Shown: piece after piece, positions 1 to 5,354 of the stretch
How positions within the stretch are numbered: the stretch's first letter is position 1
Layout: every line of letters starts with the position of its first letter
Assembly: GCA_031282905.1 (NCBI GenBank)
Contig: JAITCV010000184.1
Coordinates: 1 to 7,332 of the forward strand
Source: Azoarcus sp.
Lineage (GTDB): Bacteria; Pseudomonadota; Gammaproteobacteria; Burkholderiales; Rhodocyclaceae
Reading direction: 5' to 3'
DNA: 7,332 nt
Program-made: the position numbers and the translations under genes
Notes under the pieces: generated by a model
Databases searched by the model: none
Seen by the model: only the letters and a program-made list of their open reading frames with translations
What the model was told of the DNA's origin: nothing

Positions 1-2
1 TG

Positions 3-308
3 CTGAACTATCTGGTGCAAGCGGGCAACATGGCGGATACAGAGAGATTCACCGAACGACTGATCCACCTGTCGCCCGAACACAAGGAGAAAATGATGAC
101 CATCGCTGAACAACTGAAACAGATTGGTTGGGAAAAAGGCCGGGAAGAAGGCGAAGCCATTGGCGAAGCACGAGGCCAAGCCATTGGCGAAGCAAAAGCG
201 CGCCTCTCCCTTGCCCGCAATCTGCTCAACATGAATTTTCCGGTGGAAAAAATTGCCGAAGCCACCGGACTTTCCGCCGCCGAAATCCAGTCCTTGCGTC
301 CTCACTGA
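3..308 (+). CDS. Rpn-family (transposase_31/YhgA-like) nuclease, C-terminal fragment
   Basis: The reading frame is open from the left edge (first full codon at 3) to the TGA at 306-308, so only about 101 C-terminal residues are present. They match the tail typical of Rpn recombination-promoting nuclease / putative transposase proteins. The sequence reads LNYL, then a 'MTIAEQLKQIGWEKG' segment, a low-complexity Gly/Glu/Ala stretch (GREEGEAIGEARGQAIGEAK), and a closing helix-turn-helix-like segment with AEATGLSAAEIQSL. In this family the PD-(D/E)XK nuclease core lies N-terminal and is outside the window, so catalytic competence cannot be judged. A GTG at 15 is in frame but is probably an internal valine, because homology-like sequence precedes it. 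These genes are usually multicopy and scattered, and they evolve partly through their repeated tails. There is no sign of co-transcription with lpxC, which starts 323 bp downstream after repeats. Confidence 0.75.
   Translation: MNYLVQAGNMADTERFTERLIHLSPEHKEKMMTIAEQLKQIGWEKGREEGEAIGEARGQAIGEAKARLSLARNLLNMNFPVEKIAEATGLSAAEIQSLRPH
154..194 (+). repeat. In-frame 24-bp tandem duplication in the Rpn tail
   Basis: A 17-base block (AAGCCATTGGCGAAGCA) occurs exactly at 154-170 and again at 178-194, a period of 24 bp or eight codons. It encodes the repeated EAIGEA / QAIGEA segment. Because the period is a multiple of three, copy-number change would keep the frame. Gly/Glu-rich repeats of this kind are common in Rpn tails, and slippage is the likely origin (inference). 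Confidence 0.8.
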
Positions 309-320
309 CCGCCATCCCGT

Positions 321-447
321 GGGTTGGATGGAGCGCAGCTAATCCAACATTCGTTCCTCCGGCGCAACACGCCGCTCTTTTGATTTGCGATGCCACGGAT
401 CGTGGAAAACGCATGTCGGATTCCGCCTGCGGCTCCATCCACCTACG
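321..447. repeat. Composite palindromic intergenic repeat (four small hairpins)
   Basis: Four inverted repeats are visible. GTTGGAT 323-329 pairs with ATCCAAC 342-348, with AGC/GCT nested inside. CGGCG 360-364 pairs with CGCCG 370-374. CCACG 393-397 pairs with CGTGG 401-405. GTCGGAT 415-421 pairs with ATCCACC 437-443 with one mismatch. The outermost two units are degenerate inverted copies of each other: the reverse complement of 415-447 contains GGTGGATGGAGC, matching GGTTGGATGGAGC at 322-334. Similar 'GTTGGAT..GCGCAGC..ATCCAAC' elements are, from memory, common dispersed intergenic repeats in beta- and gammaproteobacteria. The element has no protein-coding signal of its own. Confidence 0.7.
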
Positions 448-452
448 AAAAC

Positions 453-482
453 CAGGAGACAAGAGACAGAGGTCAGGAGACA
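453..482 (+). repeat. Purine-rich direct repeat CAGGAGACA
   Basis: CAGGAGACA occurs at 453-461 and 474-482, separated by AGAGACAGAGGT, so the whole stretch is almost entirely A, G and C. It resembles the GGACAGATGACGAAAGTCAG stretch that overlaps the hemW start near 5524-5543. It is probably a short degenerate repeat family. No function is evident. Confidence 0.45.
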
Positions 483-526
483 GACGGATCTCCGTTGCTA
501 CGCTTTGCATGGAATCGCCCGCATCT

Positions 527-551
527 CCTTTTCCCCTTCGCGGGGAGAAGG
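527..551. repeat. Ten-base-pair hairpin of the CCTTCTCCCC type
   Basis: CCTTTTCCCC at 527-536 and GGGGAGAAGG at 542-551 form a 10-bp stem (one U-G pair in RNA) with loop TTCGC. No T-run follows, so it is not a clear intrinsic terminator. A second small hairpin follows at 566-578 (CGCTC/GAGCG, loop GGC). Similar CCTTC...GAAGG sequence recurs in the spacer after hemW, which suggests a dispersed repeat. It lies about 80 bp upstream of lpxC, possibly within its leader. Confidence 0.55.
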
Positions 552-618
552 TGAGGCCGACAGGCCGCTCGGCGAGCGTTACGAGCCGTGGTTCGTGATA
601 AGCTCATCGCTATTCAAC

Positions 619-631
619 AGGATTGAATATC
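619..631 (+). promoter_or_regulatory. lpxC ribosome-binding site and start choice
   Basis: AGGA at 619-622 lies nine bases before the ATG at 632. A TTG at 623 is in frame and would add three residues, but it overlaps the edge of the AGGA, and LpxC proteins characteristically begin MI(K/R)QRTL. The ATG at 632 is therefore preferred. Confidence 0.6.
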
Positions 632-1552
632 ATGATCAGGCAGCGCACTCTCAAGAATATCGTCCGCGCCACCGGCGTGGGGTTGCATGGCGGACGCAAG
701 GTCAATCTCGTCCTGCGCCCGGCGGCAGTCAACACCGGCATCGTTTTCCATCGGGTCGATTTGACGCCGGTGGTGGATTTGCCGACCGACCCCTATGCGG
801 TTTGCGATACCCGGATGTGTTCGGGGCTGGAACGGGACGGACATAAGATCGGTACGGTCGAACATCTGATGTCGGCGCTCGCGGGGCTGGGGATCGATAA
901 CCTGCATGTCGATGTCGATGCACCCGAGATCCCCGTTCTCGATGGCAGTTCCGCGCCCTTCATTTTCCTGCTCCAGTCGGCGGGCATCGAGGAGCAGGCG
1001 GTGGCAAAGAAATTTCTCCGGGTGAAAAAAGAAGTCGAATACCACGAGGACGATAAATGGGTGAAGCTTGCGCCTCATGACGGTTTTCGCCTGTTTTTTT
1101 CCATCGTATTCGATCATCCGGCGATCAACAGTACGGCGACCAAGGTGATGGTCGATTTCGCCAAACATTCCTACGTGCGCGATGTTGCCCGCGCCCGTAC
1201 CTTCGGCTTCATGCAGGATGTCGAATTCATGCAGGCCAATGGCCTGGCGCTGGGCGGCAGCCTGGAAAACGCGATCGTGATGGACGAATATCGCGTGCTC
1301 AATGCCGAAGGCTTGCGTTACAGCGATGAATTCGTCAAACACAAGGTGCTCGATGCGATTGGCGATCTTTACCTCTGCGGCCACCCGCTGATGGCAAGCT
1401 ACACCGCCCACAAGGCAGGCCACGCGCTCAACAACCAAGTGCTGCGGATATTGCTGGAAGATGCGAGCGCGTGGGAAATCGTGAGTTTCGAAGAGAGCAA
1501 CGCGCCCGCCGCAGTCGCACACCAATTCGGTGAATTCGCTTTGTCGTTTTGA
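632..1552 (+). CDS. lpxC: UDP-3-O-acyl-N-acetylglucosamine deacetylase
   Basis: This zinc-dependent cytosolic amidase removes the acetyl group from UDP-3-O-acyl-GlcNAc, the committed step of lipid A synthesis. The 306-residue product matches the family in length (E. coli 305) and in sequence throughout. It opens MIRQRTLKNIVRATGVGLH, as expected. Zinc ligands are His78 (in TVEHLMSALAG), His237 and Asp241 (in FVKHKVLDAIGDL). The catalytic residues Glu77 and His264 (in YTAHKAGHALNN) are also present. RARTFGF at 187-193 and LGGS at 207-210 are further family signatures. The protein ends EFALSF, without the hydrophobic SAVLA-type tail that FtsH recognises in E. coli. In many proteobacteria lpxC follows ftsZ; here it stands alone, after a repeat-filled spacer and an Rpn gene, and converges on the M23 gene. 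It is probably transcribed by itself, but I could not place a convincing promoter. Confidence 0.97.
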   Translation: MIRQRTLKNIVRATGVGLHGGRKVNLVLRPAAVNTGIVFHRVDLTPVVDLPTDPYAVCDTRMCSGLERDGHKIGTVEHLMSALAGLGIDNLHVDVDAPEIPVLDGSSAPFIFLLQSAGIEEQAVAKKFLRVKKEVEYHEDDKWVKLAPHDGFRLFFSIVFDHPAINSTATKVMVDFAKHSYVRDVARARTFGFMQDVEFMQANGLALGGSLENAIVMDEYRVLNAEGLRYSDEFVKHKVLDAIGDLYLCGHPLMASYTAHKAGHALNNQVLRILLEDASAWEIVSFEESNAPAAVAHQFGEFALSF

Positions 1553-1595
1553 GCTTCGTTTCCGCTTGTTTCCGCTATTTCCACCCAGGATTCGT

Positions 1596-1685
1596 CTATA
1601 GATAACATGGACGAACCAATGGTTGTTATTTTGACGGATGGACACATCGCATAACTCCCCTGCTTCAAAGCTATAGACAACAAGG
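1596..1685 (+). repeat. Pair of related CTATAGA(T/C)AACA boxes 75 bp apart
   Basis: CTATAGATAACATGG at 1596-1610 and CTATAGACAACAAGG at 1671-1685 agree at 13 of 15 positions. Each sits in a separate imperfect inverted repeat: TTCGTC 1591-1596 with GACGAA 1610-1615, and CAAAGC 1666-1671 with GCTTTG 1685-1690. They lie 3' of lpxC. They could be remnants of a duplicated element or structured 3' UTR; no T-run marks an intrinsic terminator. Confidence 0.4.
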
Positions 1686-1733
1686 CTTTGCTGAAGGAGA
1701 GAAAATTGGCGGGTTGTTGTGACGACGTGCCAA

Positions 1734-1753
1734 ATGCGTGAGGATGCGTGAGG
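1734..1753 (+). repeat. Perfect 10-bp tandem duplication ATGCGTGAGG x2
   Basis: ATGCGTGAGG occurs at 1734-1743 and again directly at 1744-1753 with no mismatch. It lies in the lpxC/M23 convergent spacer, just before the long palindrome. It is probably a slippage or insertion footprint; no function is evident. Confidence 0.7.
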
Positions 1754-1767
1754 TCAGCCATGGACTT

Positions 1768-1811
1768 GTCTGTAGGCGCATCGCATGCGCCTACAGACGC
1801 GCGCTGCGCGC
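1768..1811. repeat. REP-like perfect palindrome plus GC-rich hairpin at the 3' end of the M23 gene
   Basis: GTCTGTAGGCGCAT at 1768-1781 and ATGCGCCTACAGAC at 1785-1798 form a perfect 14-bp stem around the loop CGC. It is followed at once by GCGCGC 1799-1804 / GCGCGC 1806-1811. The second hairpin ends one base before the last base of the M23 stop codon (1813-1815 on the minus strand). The position between two convergent genes would suit a bidirectional terminator or mRNA 3'-end protector. No clear T-run follows on either strand, so I call it a REP-type repeat rather than a terminator. Confidence 0.75.
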
Positions 1812-1812
1812 C

Positions 1813-3171
1813 CTACTGTTTCTTGTCTTCCGTCCCCTGTTCGAGCACCGCCAGATTGTTGCGATGGTTGAGCATGGCGAGGCGGGCAAGCAGCGGTTGG
1901 GCATTACCGGCGAAACGGGCAAGCTCGTCGCCGGTGAGCGGATCGGCTTTGGGCAGCGCCACCGTCATTGGGTCGTGGGGCACGGCGCCGAGGCGAACTT
2001 CATAGTGCAGGTGCGGTGCCGTCGCATAGCCAGTGGAGCCGACCCGGGCGACGGTCTGGCCTTGCCCGACCTTGTCGCCGACCTTCAGATCGGGCGCAAA
2101 GGCGCTCAGGTGCGCGTAGGCAGTGGAAATATTGCCGCGATGCTTGATGACCACGATCTTTCCATAGCCGTTCTGGGTACCGACGAAACTGACCACGCCA
2201 TCCGATGTTGCCCGCACGGGGGTGCCGGTGGGCGCGCCGAAATCCACGCCCTTGTGCTCGCGCCAATTCTTGAAGATCGGGTGCAGGCGTCTGCCGAAGT
2301 TCGAGGTAACGCGGGAAAATTCGAGCGGGGAACGCAGGAAGGATTGGCGCAGGCTGCGCCCGGTGCTGCTGTAATGCTGTGATTTGCCATCCAGCGTGGT
2401 GTGCAGGACAACGGCGTAACGCTTGCCCTGGTTGATGAATTCGGCGGCGAGAATGCGCCCGCTGCGGGGGGTGATGCCTCGGTCGTAATAGGTTTCGTAG
2501 ATCACGCTGAAGCTGTCGCCACGACGCAGGTCAGTGTGGAAATCGACCTCGGTGCCGAACAGGTCGGCAAGCTGGATGGCAATGCTGTCGGGCAGGTCGA
2601 CGGCGTCGGTGGCGGCGAACAGCGAATGCTGGATGATGCCGCTGCGCATCTCGACCACGGTCTCCAGCGCGACCTTGTCCGTGGTGTGCAATTGGAATGG
2701 TTCGTCCAGCGCGGAGCGTTCGATGACAAGCTGGTTACCGGCCTGGGCGAGCGGCAGGCTGATGGAGAGCAGCTTGCCGGAACGATCCATCACTGCGGTG
2801 AGTGAGCGTCCGGCGCGCAACTGGCGCAAACTCTGGCGGGCTTCCTCGTTTGTCTGGATGAAACTGAGCGCGTCGGGGTCGTTTACGCCCAAACGGCGGA
2901 AAATGGCTGGGATCGTGTCGCCCGGGGCGACGCGGGTATCATGGACGAAAGGCAAGTCCGATTCGGGCAGGCTCAAGGGTGAAACCGCAAGCTTTTCCAC
3001 CACGATCCGCGTGTCGGACGGCAGGATGGATGGATATGGATCCACGACCGCGGTCGCGGCGGCAATACCGAGTATGGATATGCAGGCAAAGCCGCCAATG
3101 GCCCAGCCACGACGGTTGTTGAGAAGCCGCCACGGCAGTTCGGCTAGAATGTTCGGCTTGCTGAGCCACAT
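1813..3171 (-). CDS. MepM/YebA-like M23 family peptidoglycan endopeptidase
   Basis: The product is probably a membrane-anchored periplasmic zinc endopeptidase cutting peptide cross-links in peptidoglycan. From the ATG at 3171 it has 452 residues. The order is a short basic cytosolic N-terminus, one membrane segment at about 22-43, a LysM/OapA-like module at about 75-137 (RVAPGDTIPAIFRRLGV), a linker domain at about 150-270 with the DLRRGDSFSVIYE motif, and the LytM/M23 domain at about 285-400. Zinc ligands His306 and Asp310 (HKGVDFG) and His389 (HLHYEV) are present, with His354 (YAHL) and His387 as catalytic histidines, so it looks active rather than an EnvC/NlpD-type activator. The frame is open upstream into tyrS, and another ATG lies at 3219. 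The 3171 start places the membrane segment normally and leaves an 87-bp divergent spacer, but its Shine-Dalgarno sequence is weak. The order resembles E. coli MepM, though orthology is not proven. Confidence 0.9.
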   Translation of the reverse strand: MWLSKPNILAELPWRLLNNRRGWAIGGFACISILGIAAATAVVDPYPSILPSDTRIVVEKLAVSPLSLPESDLPFVHDTRVAPGDTIPAIFRRLGVNDPDALSFIQTNEEARQSLRQLRAGRSLTAVMDRSGKLLSISLPLAQAGNQLVIERSALDEPFQLHTTDKVALETVVEMRSGIIQHSLFAATDAVDLPDSIAIQLADLFGTEVDFHTDLRRGDSFSVIYETYYDRGITPRSGRILAAEFINQGKRYAVVLHTTLDGKSQHYSSTGRSLRQSFLRSPLEFSRVTSNFGRRLHPIFKNWREHKGVDFGAPTGTPVRATSDGVVSFVGTQNGYGKIVVIKHRGNISTAYAHLSAFAPDLKVGDKVGQGQTVARVGSTGYATAPHLHYEVRLGAVPHDPMTVALPKADPLTGDELARFAGNAQPLLARLAMLNHRNNLAVLEQGTEDKKQ

Positions 3172-3258
3172 GACCAAATCCAGGATGATTGATGATTGAC
3201 CCCCGAGTCTATCAAACATTGCAGGATTGAATAAGCCCCAACACCAGGAGGAATGTAA
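3172..3258. promoter_or_regulatory. Divergent M23 / tyrS intergenic region
   Basis: These 87 bp must carry the start signals for both divergent genes if the chosen starts are right. A TTGACC at 3196-3201 could serve as a -35 box toward tyrS, but no good -10 hexamer follows at 16-18 bp. Toward the M23 gene, TTGATA (complement of 3210-3215) is a possible -35, also with only a poor -10. ATGATTG is tandemly repeated at 3185-3191 and 3192-3198. I see no T-box leader or long structured 5' UTR for tyrS. Confidence 0.35.
3246..3258 (+). promoter_or_regulatory. tyrS ribosome-binding site with a start-stop codon pair
   Basis: A full AGGAGG at 3246-3251 lies seven bases before the tyrS ATG at 3259, which fixes the start. 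Between them, 3253-3258 reads ATGTAA, a start codon followed directly by a stop. That ATG is only one base from the Shine-Dalgarno sequence, too close for efficient use. Confidence 0.75.
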
Positions 3259-4455
3259 ATGAATGAAATCGATGCCGCGATCAGCCTGATCCGGCGTGGA
3301 ACCGACGAGTTGCTGATCGAAGCGGAATTGGTCGAGAAGTTGAAGAGCGGGCGTCCCTTGCGCGTCAAGGCCGGGTTTGACCCCACCGCACCCGATCTGC
3401 ATTTTGGCCATACCGTGCTACTCAACAAATTGCGTCATTTCCAGGAACTTGATCACCATATCATGTTCCTGATCGGTGATTTCACCGGCATGATCGGCGA
3501 CCCGAGCGGCAAGAACAGCACTCGCCCGCCCTTGTCGCGCGAGCAGGTGTTGGAGAACGCCAGGACTTACCAGGAGCAGGTATTCAAGATTCTCGACCCG
3601 GGAAAAACCGAAATCTGTTTCAACTCGAGCTGGATGAACGAACTGGGCGCGGCGGGCATGATCCGTCTGGCCGCGCAACAGACGGTGGCGCGCATGCTGG
3701 AACGCGAAGACTTTGCCCGGCGTTATGGCAACCAGCAGCCGATTTCCATACACGAATTTCTTTATCCCCTTTGCCAGGGCTACGATTCGGTGGCGATGAA
3801 AGCCGACGTCGAACTGGGAGGAACCGACCAGCGTTTCAATCTGCTGATGGGGCGCGAATTGCAAAAGCATTACGGCCAGAGTCCGCAATGCCTGGTGATG
3901 GTGCCGCTGCTGGAAGGCTTGGATGGCGTCAATAAGATGTCCAAGTCGCTCGGTAATTACATTGGTATTGCCGAGCCGCCCAGGGAAATCTTCGGCAAAA
4001 CCATGTCGATATCCGATACCCTGATGTGGCGCTATTACGAGCTGCTCTCCTTGCGTTCCAGCGCCGAGATCGCCGCGCTGAAAACCGAGGTCGAGGCCGG
4101 GCGCAATCCGCGCGACGTCAAGGTGCAATTGGCCTTGGAATTCGTCGAACGCTTCCACGGCAAACGCGCCGCCGAAGAAGCGCTCACCGATTTCGAAGCG
4201 CGGTTCCAGAAAAATGCCTTACCGGACGACATACCCGAAACGAAAATCGCGGTAGGCGACGGCATGCCGCTCTTCCAGGTGATGAAGCAGGCCGGACTCA
4301 CCGCCACGACTTCGGAAGCGGTACGCATGATCGAACAGGGCGCGGTGAAGCTCGATGGCGAGCGGGTCGAGGACAAAGGTCTGGTGCTCAAGGCCGGCAC
4401 ACGGGGGGTGTTGCAGGTCGGCAAGCGCAAATTCGTTGCCGTGGTGCTCTTGTGA
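3259..4455 (+). CDS. tyrS: Tyrosyl-tRNA synthetase (type 2-like)
   Basis: This class Ic cytosolic enzyme activates tyrosine with ATP and attaches it to tRNA-Tyr. The 398-residue product has the HIGH motif as HFGH at 48-51 (PDLHFGHTVLLNKL) and an intact KMSKS at 226-230. The tyrosine/ATP pocket region LYPLCQGYDSVAMKADVELG lies at 168-187, followed by GTDQRFN at 188-194. The C-terminal S4-type RNA-binding domain spans about 331-398 (TTSEAVRMIEQGAVKLDGERV). The HFGH motif and overall pattern fit the TyrRS-2 group rather than the E. coli type, which carries HIGHLVPLL (family knowledge). The gene starts 87 bp from the divergent M23 gene behind a strong ribosome-binding site, and its TGA overlaps the GTG of murI, so the two probably form an operon. 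Confidence 0.97.
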   Translation: MNEIDAAISLIRRGTDELLIEAELVEKLKSGRPLRVKAGFDPTAPDLHFGHTVLLNKLRHFQELDHHIMFLIGDFTGMIGDPSGKNSTRPPLSREQVLENARTYQEQVFKILDPGKTEICFNSSWMNELGAAGMIRLAAQQTVARMLEREDFARRYGNQQPISIHEFLYPLCQGYDSVAMKADVELGGTDQRFNLLMGRELQKHYGQSPQCLVMVPLLEGLDGVNKMSKSLGNYIGIAEPPREIFGKTMSISDTLMWRYYELLSLRSSAEIAALKTEVEAGRNPRDVKVQLALEFVERFHGKRAAEEALTDFEARFQKNALPDDIPETKIAVGDGMPLFQVMKQAGLTATTSEAVRMIEQGAVKLDGERVEDKGLVLKAGTRGVLQVGKRKFVAVVLL

Positions 4456-5267
4456 ACGTTCCGGCGAGCGGGGACGAGCGGCCGATCGGCGTATTCGATT
4501 CAGGTATTGGCGGTCTCACCGTCGTACGCGCGCTGATGGAGCGCCTGCCGCTGGAGAGCATCGTCTATTTCGGCGATACCGCGCGGGTGCCTTACGGGGT
4601 CAAGTCGGTGGCGACCATCGAGCATTTCACCGCCCAGATCACCGATTTCCTGCTGGAACGGGGCGTCAAGATGCTGGTCATCGCCTGCAACACCATGGCG
4701 GCGGTGGCGGCGCATGTGGTCACGGCGCGCGCCGGGGGCATCCCGGCAATCGACGTGATCGAGGCTGGCGCGCGCGCGGCGGTCGCGGGCTCGCGCGGCA
4801 GGATCGGCATCATCGGCACGCCGACCACGGTCAACAGCAACGCCTATGCAATACGCATACACGAACTGAATCCGGGCCTGCGGGTATATTCGATGGCGTG
4901 CCCGCTGTTCGTGCCGCTGGTCGAAGAAGGCTGGCTCGACCATCCCGTCACCCGCCTGACCGCGCAGGAATACCTGCGCCCGGTACTCGCCGAGGAAGTC
5001 GACAGCCTGGTGCTGGGCTGCACTCACTACCCGCTGCTGAAACCGCTGTTGCGTGACGTGGTCGGGCCGTCGCTGCGGCTGATCGATTCCGCTTCGACCA
5101 CCGCCGAACTCGCCGCGCAAACCTTGCAAGACGCGGGTTTGGCCGCGAGCGGCGCGACGCCAGCGCGCTACCGTTACATCGTCACCGACGTGCCATTACG
5201 TTTCCAGACCATTGGTGAGCGTTTTCTTGGGCGTTCGCTGGGAGAAATCGAGCGTGTCGATTGGTAG
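4452..5267 (+). CDS. murI: Glutamate racemase
   Basis: This cofactor-independent cytosolic enzyme interconverts L- and D-glutamate, supplying D-Glu for the peptidoglycan stem peptide. From the GTG at 4452 it has 271 residues, the normal length. GVFDSGIGGLTV at 13-24 carries the Asp-Ser active-site pair (Asp16, Ser17). GDTARVPYG at 41-49 follows. The two catalytic cysteines are Cys79 (VIACNTMAAVA) and Cys190 (LVLGCTHYPLL). The CNTM variant replaces the commoner CNTA(S/T) pattern. The frame is open far upstream inside tyrS, but that sequence is arginine-rich out-of-frame translation. The GTG overlaps the tyrS TGA as GTGA with no clear Shine-Dalgarno sequence, implying translational coupling to tyrS. 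Confidence 0.96.
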   Translation: MNVPASGDERPIGVFDSGIGGLTVVRALMERLPLESIVYFGDTARVPYGVKSVATIEHFTAQITDFLLERGVKMLVIACNTMAAVAAHVVTARAGGIPAIDVIEAGARAAVAGSRGRIGIIGTPTTVNSNAYAIRIHELNPGLRVYSMACPLFVPLVEEGWLDHPVTRLTAQEYLRPVLAEEVDSLVLGCTHYPLLKPLLRDVVGPSLRLIDSASTTAELAAQTLQDAGLAASGATPARYRYIVTDVPLRFQTIGERFLGRSLGEIERVDW

Positions 5268-5313
5268 GGATTCGTCTGTGAATATGACATAAATATGGTA
5301 ATGCGAGATCGTG

Positions 5314-5353
5314 GTTGATATGGTGAATACGGAGTTGGTATGGTGAATGCGGA
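5314..5353 (+). repeat. 20-bp tandem repeat after murI
   Basis: GTTGATATGGTGAATACGGA at 5314-5333 is followed directly by GTTGGTATGGTGAATGCGGA at 5334-5353, with two mismatches in 20. A more degenerate copy (AAATATGGTAATGCGAGA) may precede them at 5291-5308. No reading frame or hairpin explains it, and the function is unknown. Confidence 0.75.
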
Positions 5354-5354
5354 G

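Noticed and set aside
226..510. A 94-codon minus-strand frame between the Rpn gene and lpxC
   Set aside because: It runs through the composite palindromic repeat, with residues such as RRWMEPQAESDMR encoded by the repeat itself. Frames like this recur as spurious hypothetical proteins. It also overlaps the Rpn tail antisense.
614..1645. A 343-codon open frame on the minus strand covering all of lpxC
   Set aside because: It is antisense to a full-length, motif-complete lpxC. The translation is His/Arg/Asp-rich with no recognisable family, as expected from the complement of GC-biased third positions.
1706..1741. An 11-codon frame TTG...TGA (MAGCCDDVPNA) behind AAGGAG at 1694-1699
   Set aside because: The Shine-Dalgarno spacing is good, but the peptide is tiny, uses TTG and has no known counterpart or downstream gene on this strand. 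Chance is the simplest explanation.
3253..3258. tyrS starting at the ATG at 3253
   Set aside because: That ATG is followed immediately by TAA, and it lies one base from the Shine-Dalgarno sequence.
3172..3258. A T-box riboswitch or attenuator ahead of tyrS
   Set aside because: The leader is under 90 bases, lacks the T-box core and a terminator/antiterminator pair, and such leaders are rare in proteobacteria.
3172..3411. An N-terminal extension of the M23 protein back to 3411
   Set aside because: It would overlap the start of tyrS and its ribosome-binding site on the other strand. The membrane segment and family architecture fit a start at 3171.
4026..4451. An N-terminal extension of MurI inside tyrS
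   Set aside because: This is out-of-frame translation of tyrS, Arg-rich and without homology. The GTG at 4452 gives the normal family length.
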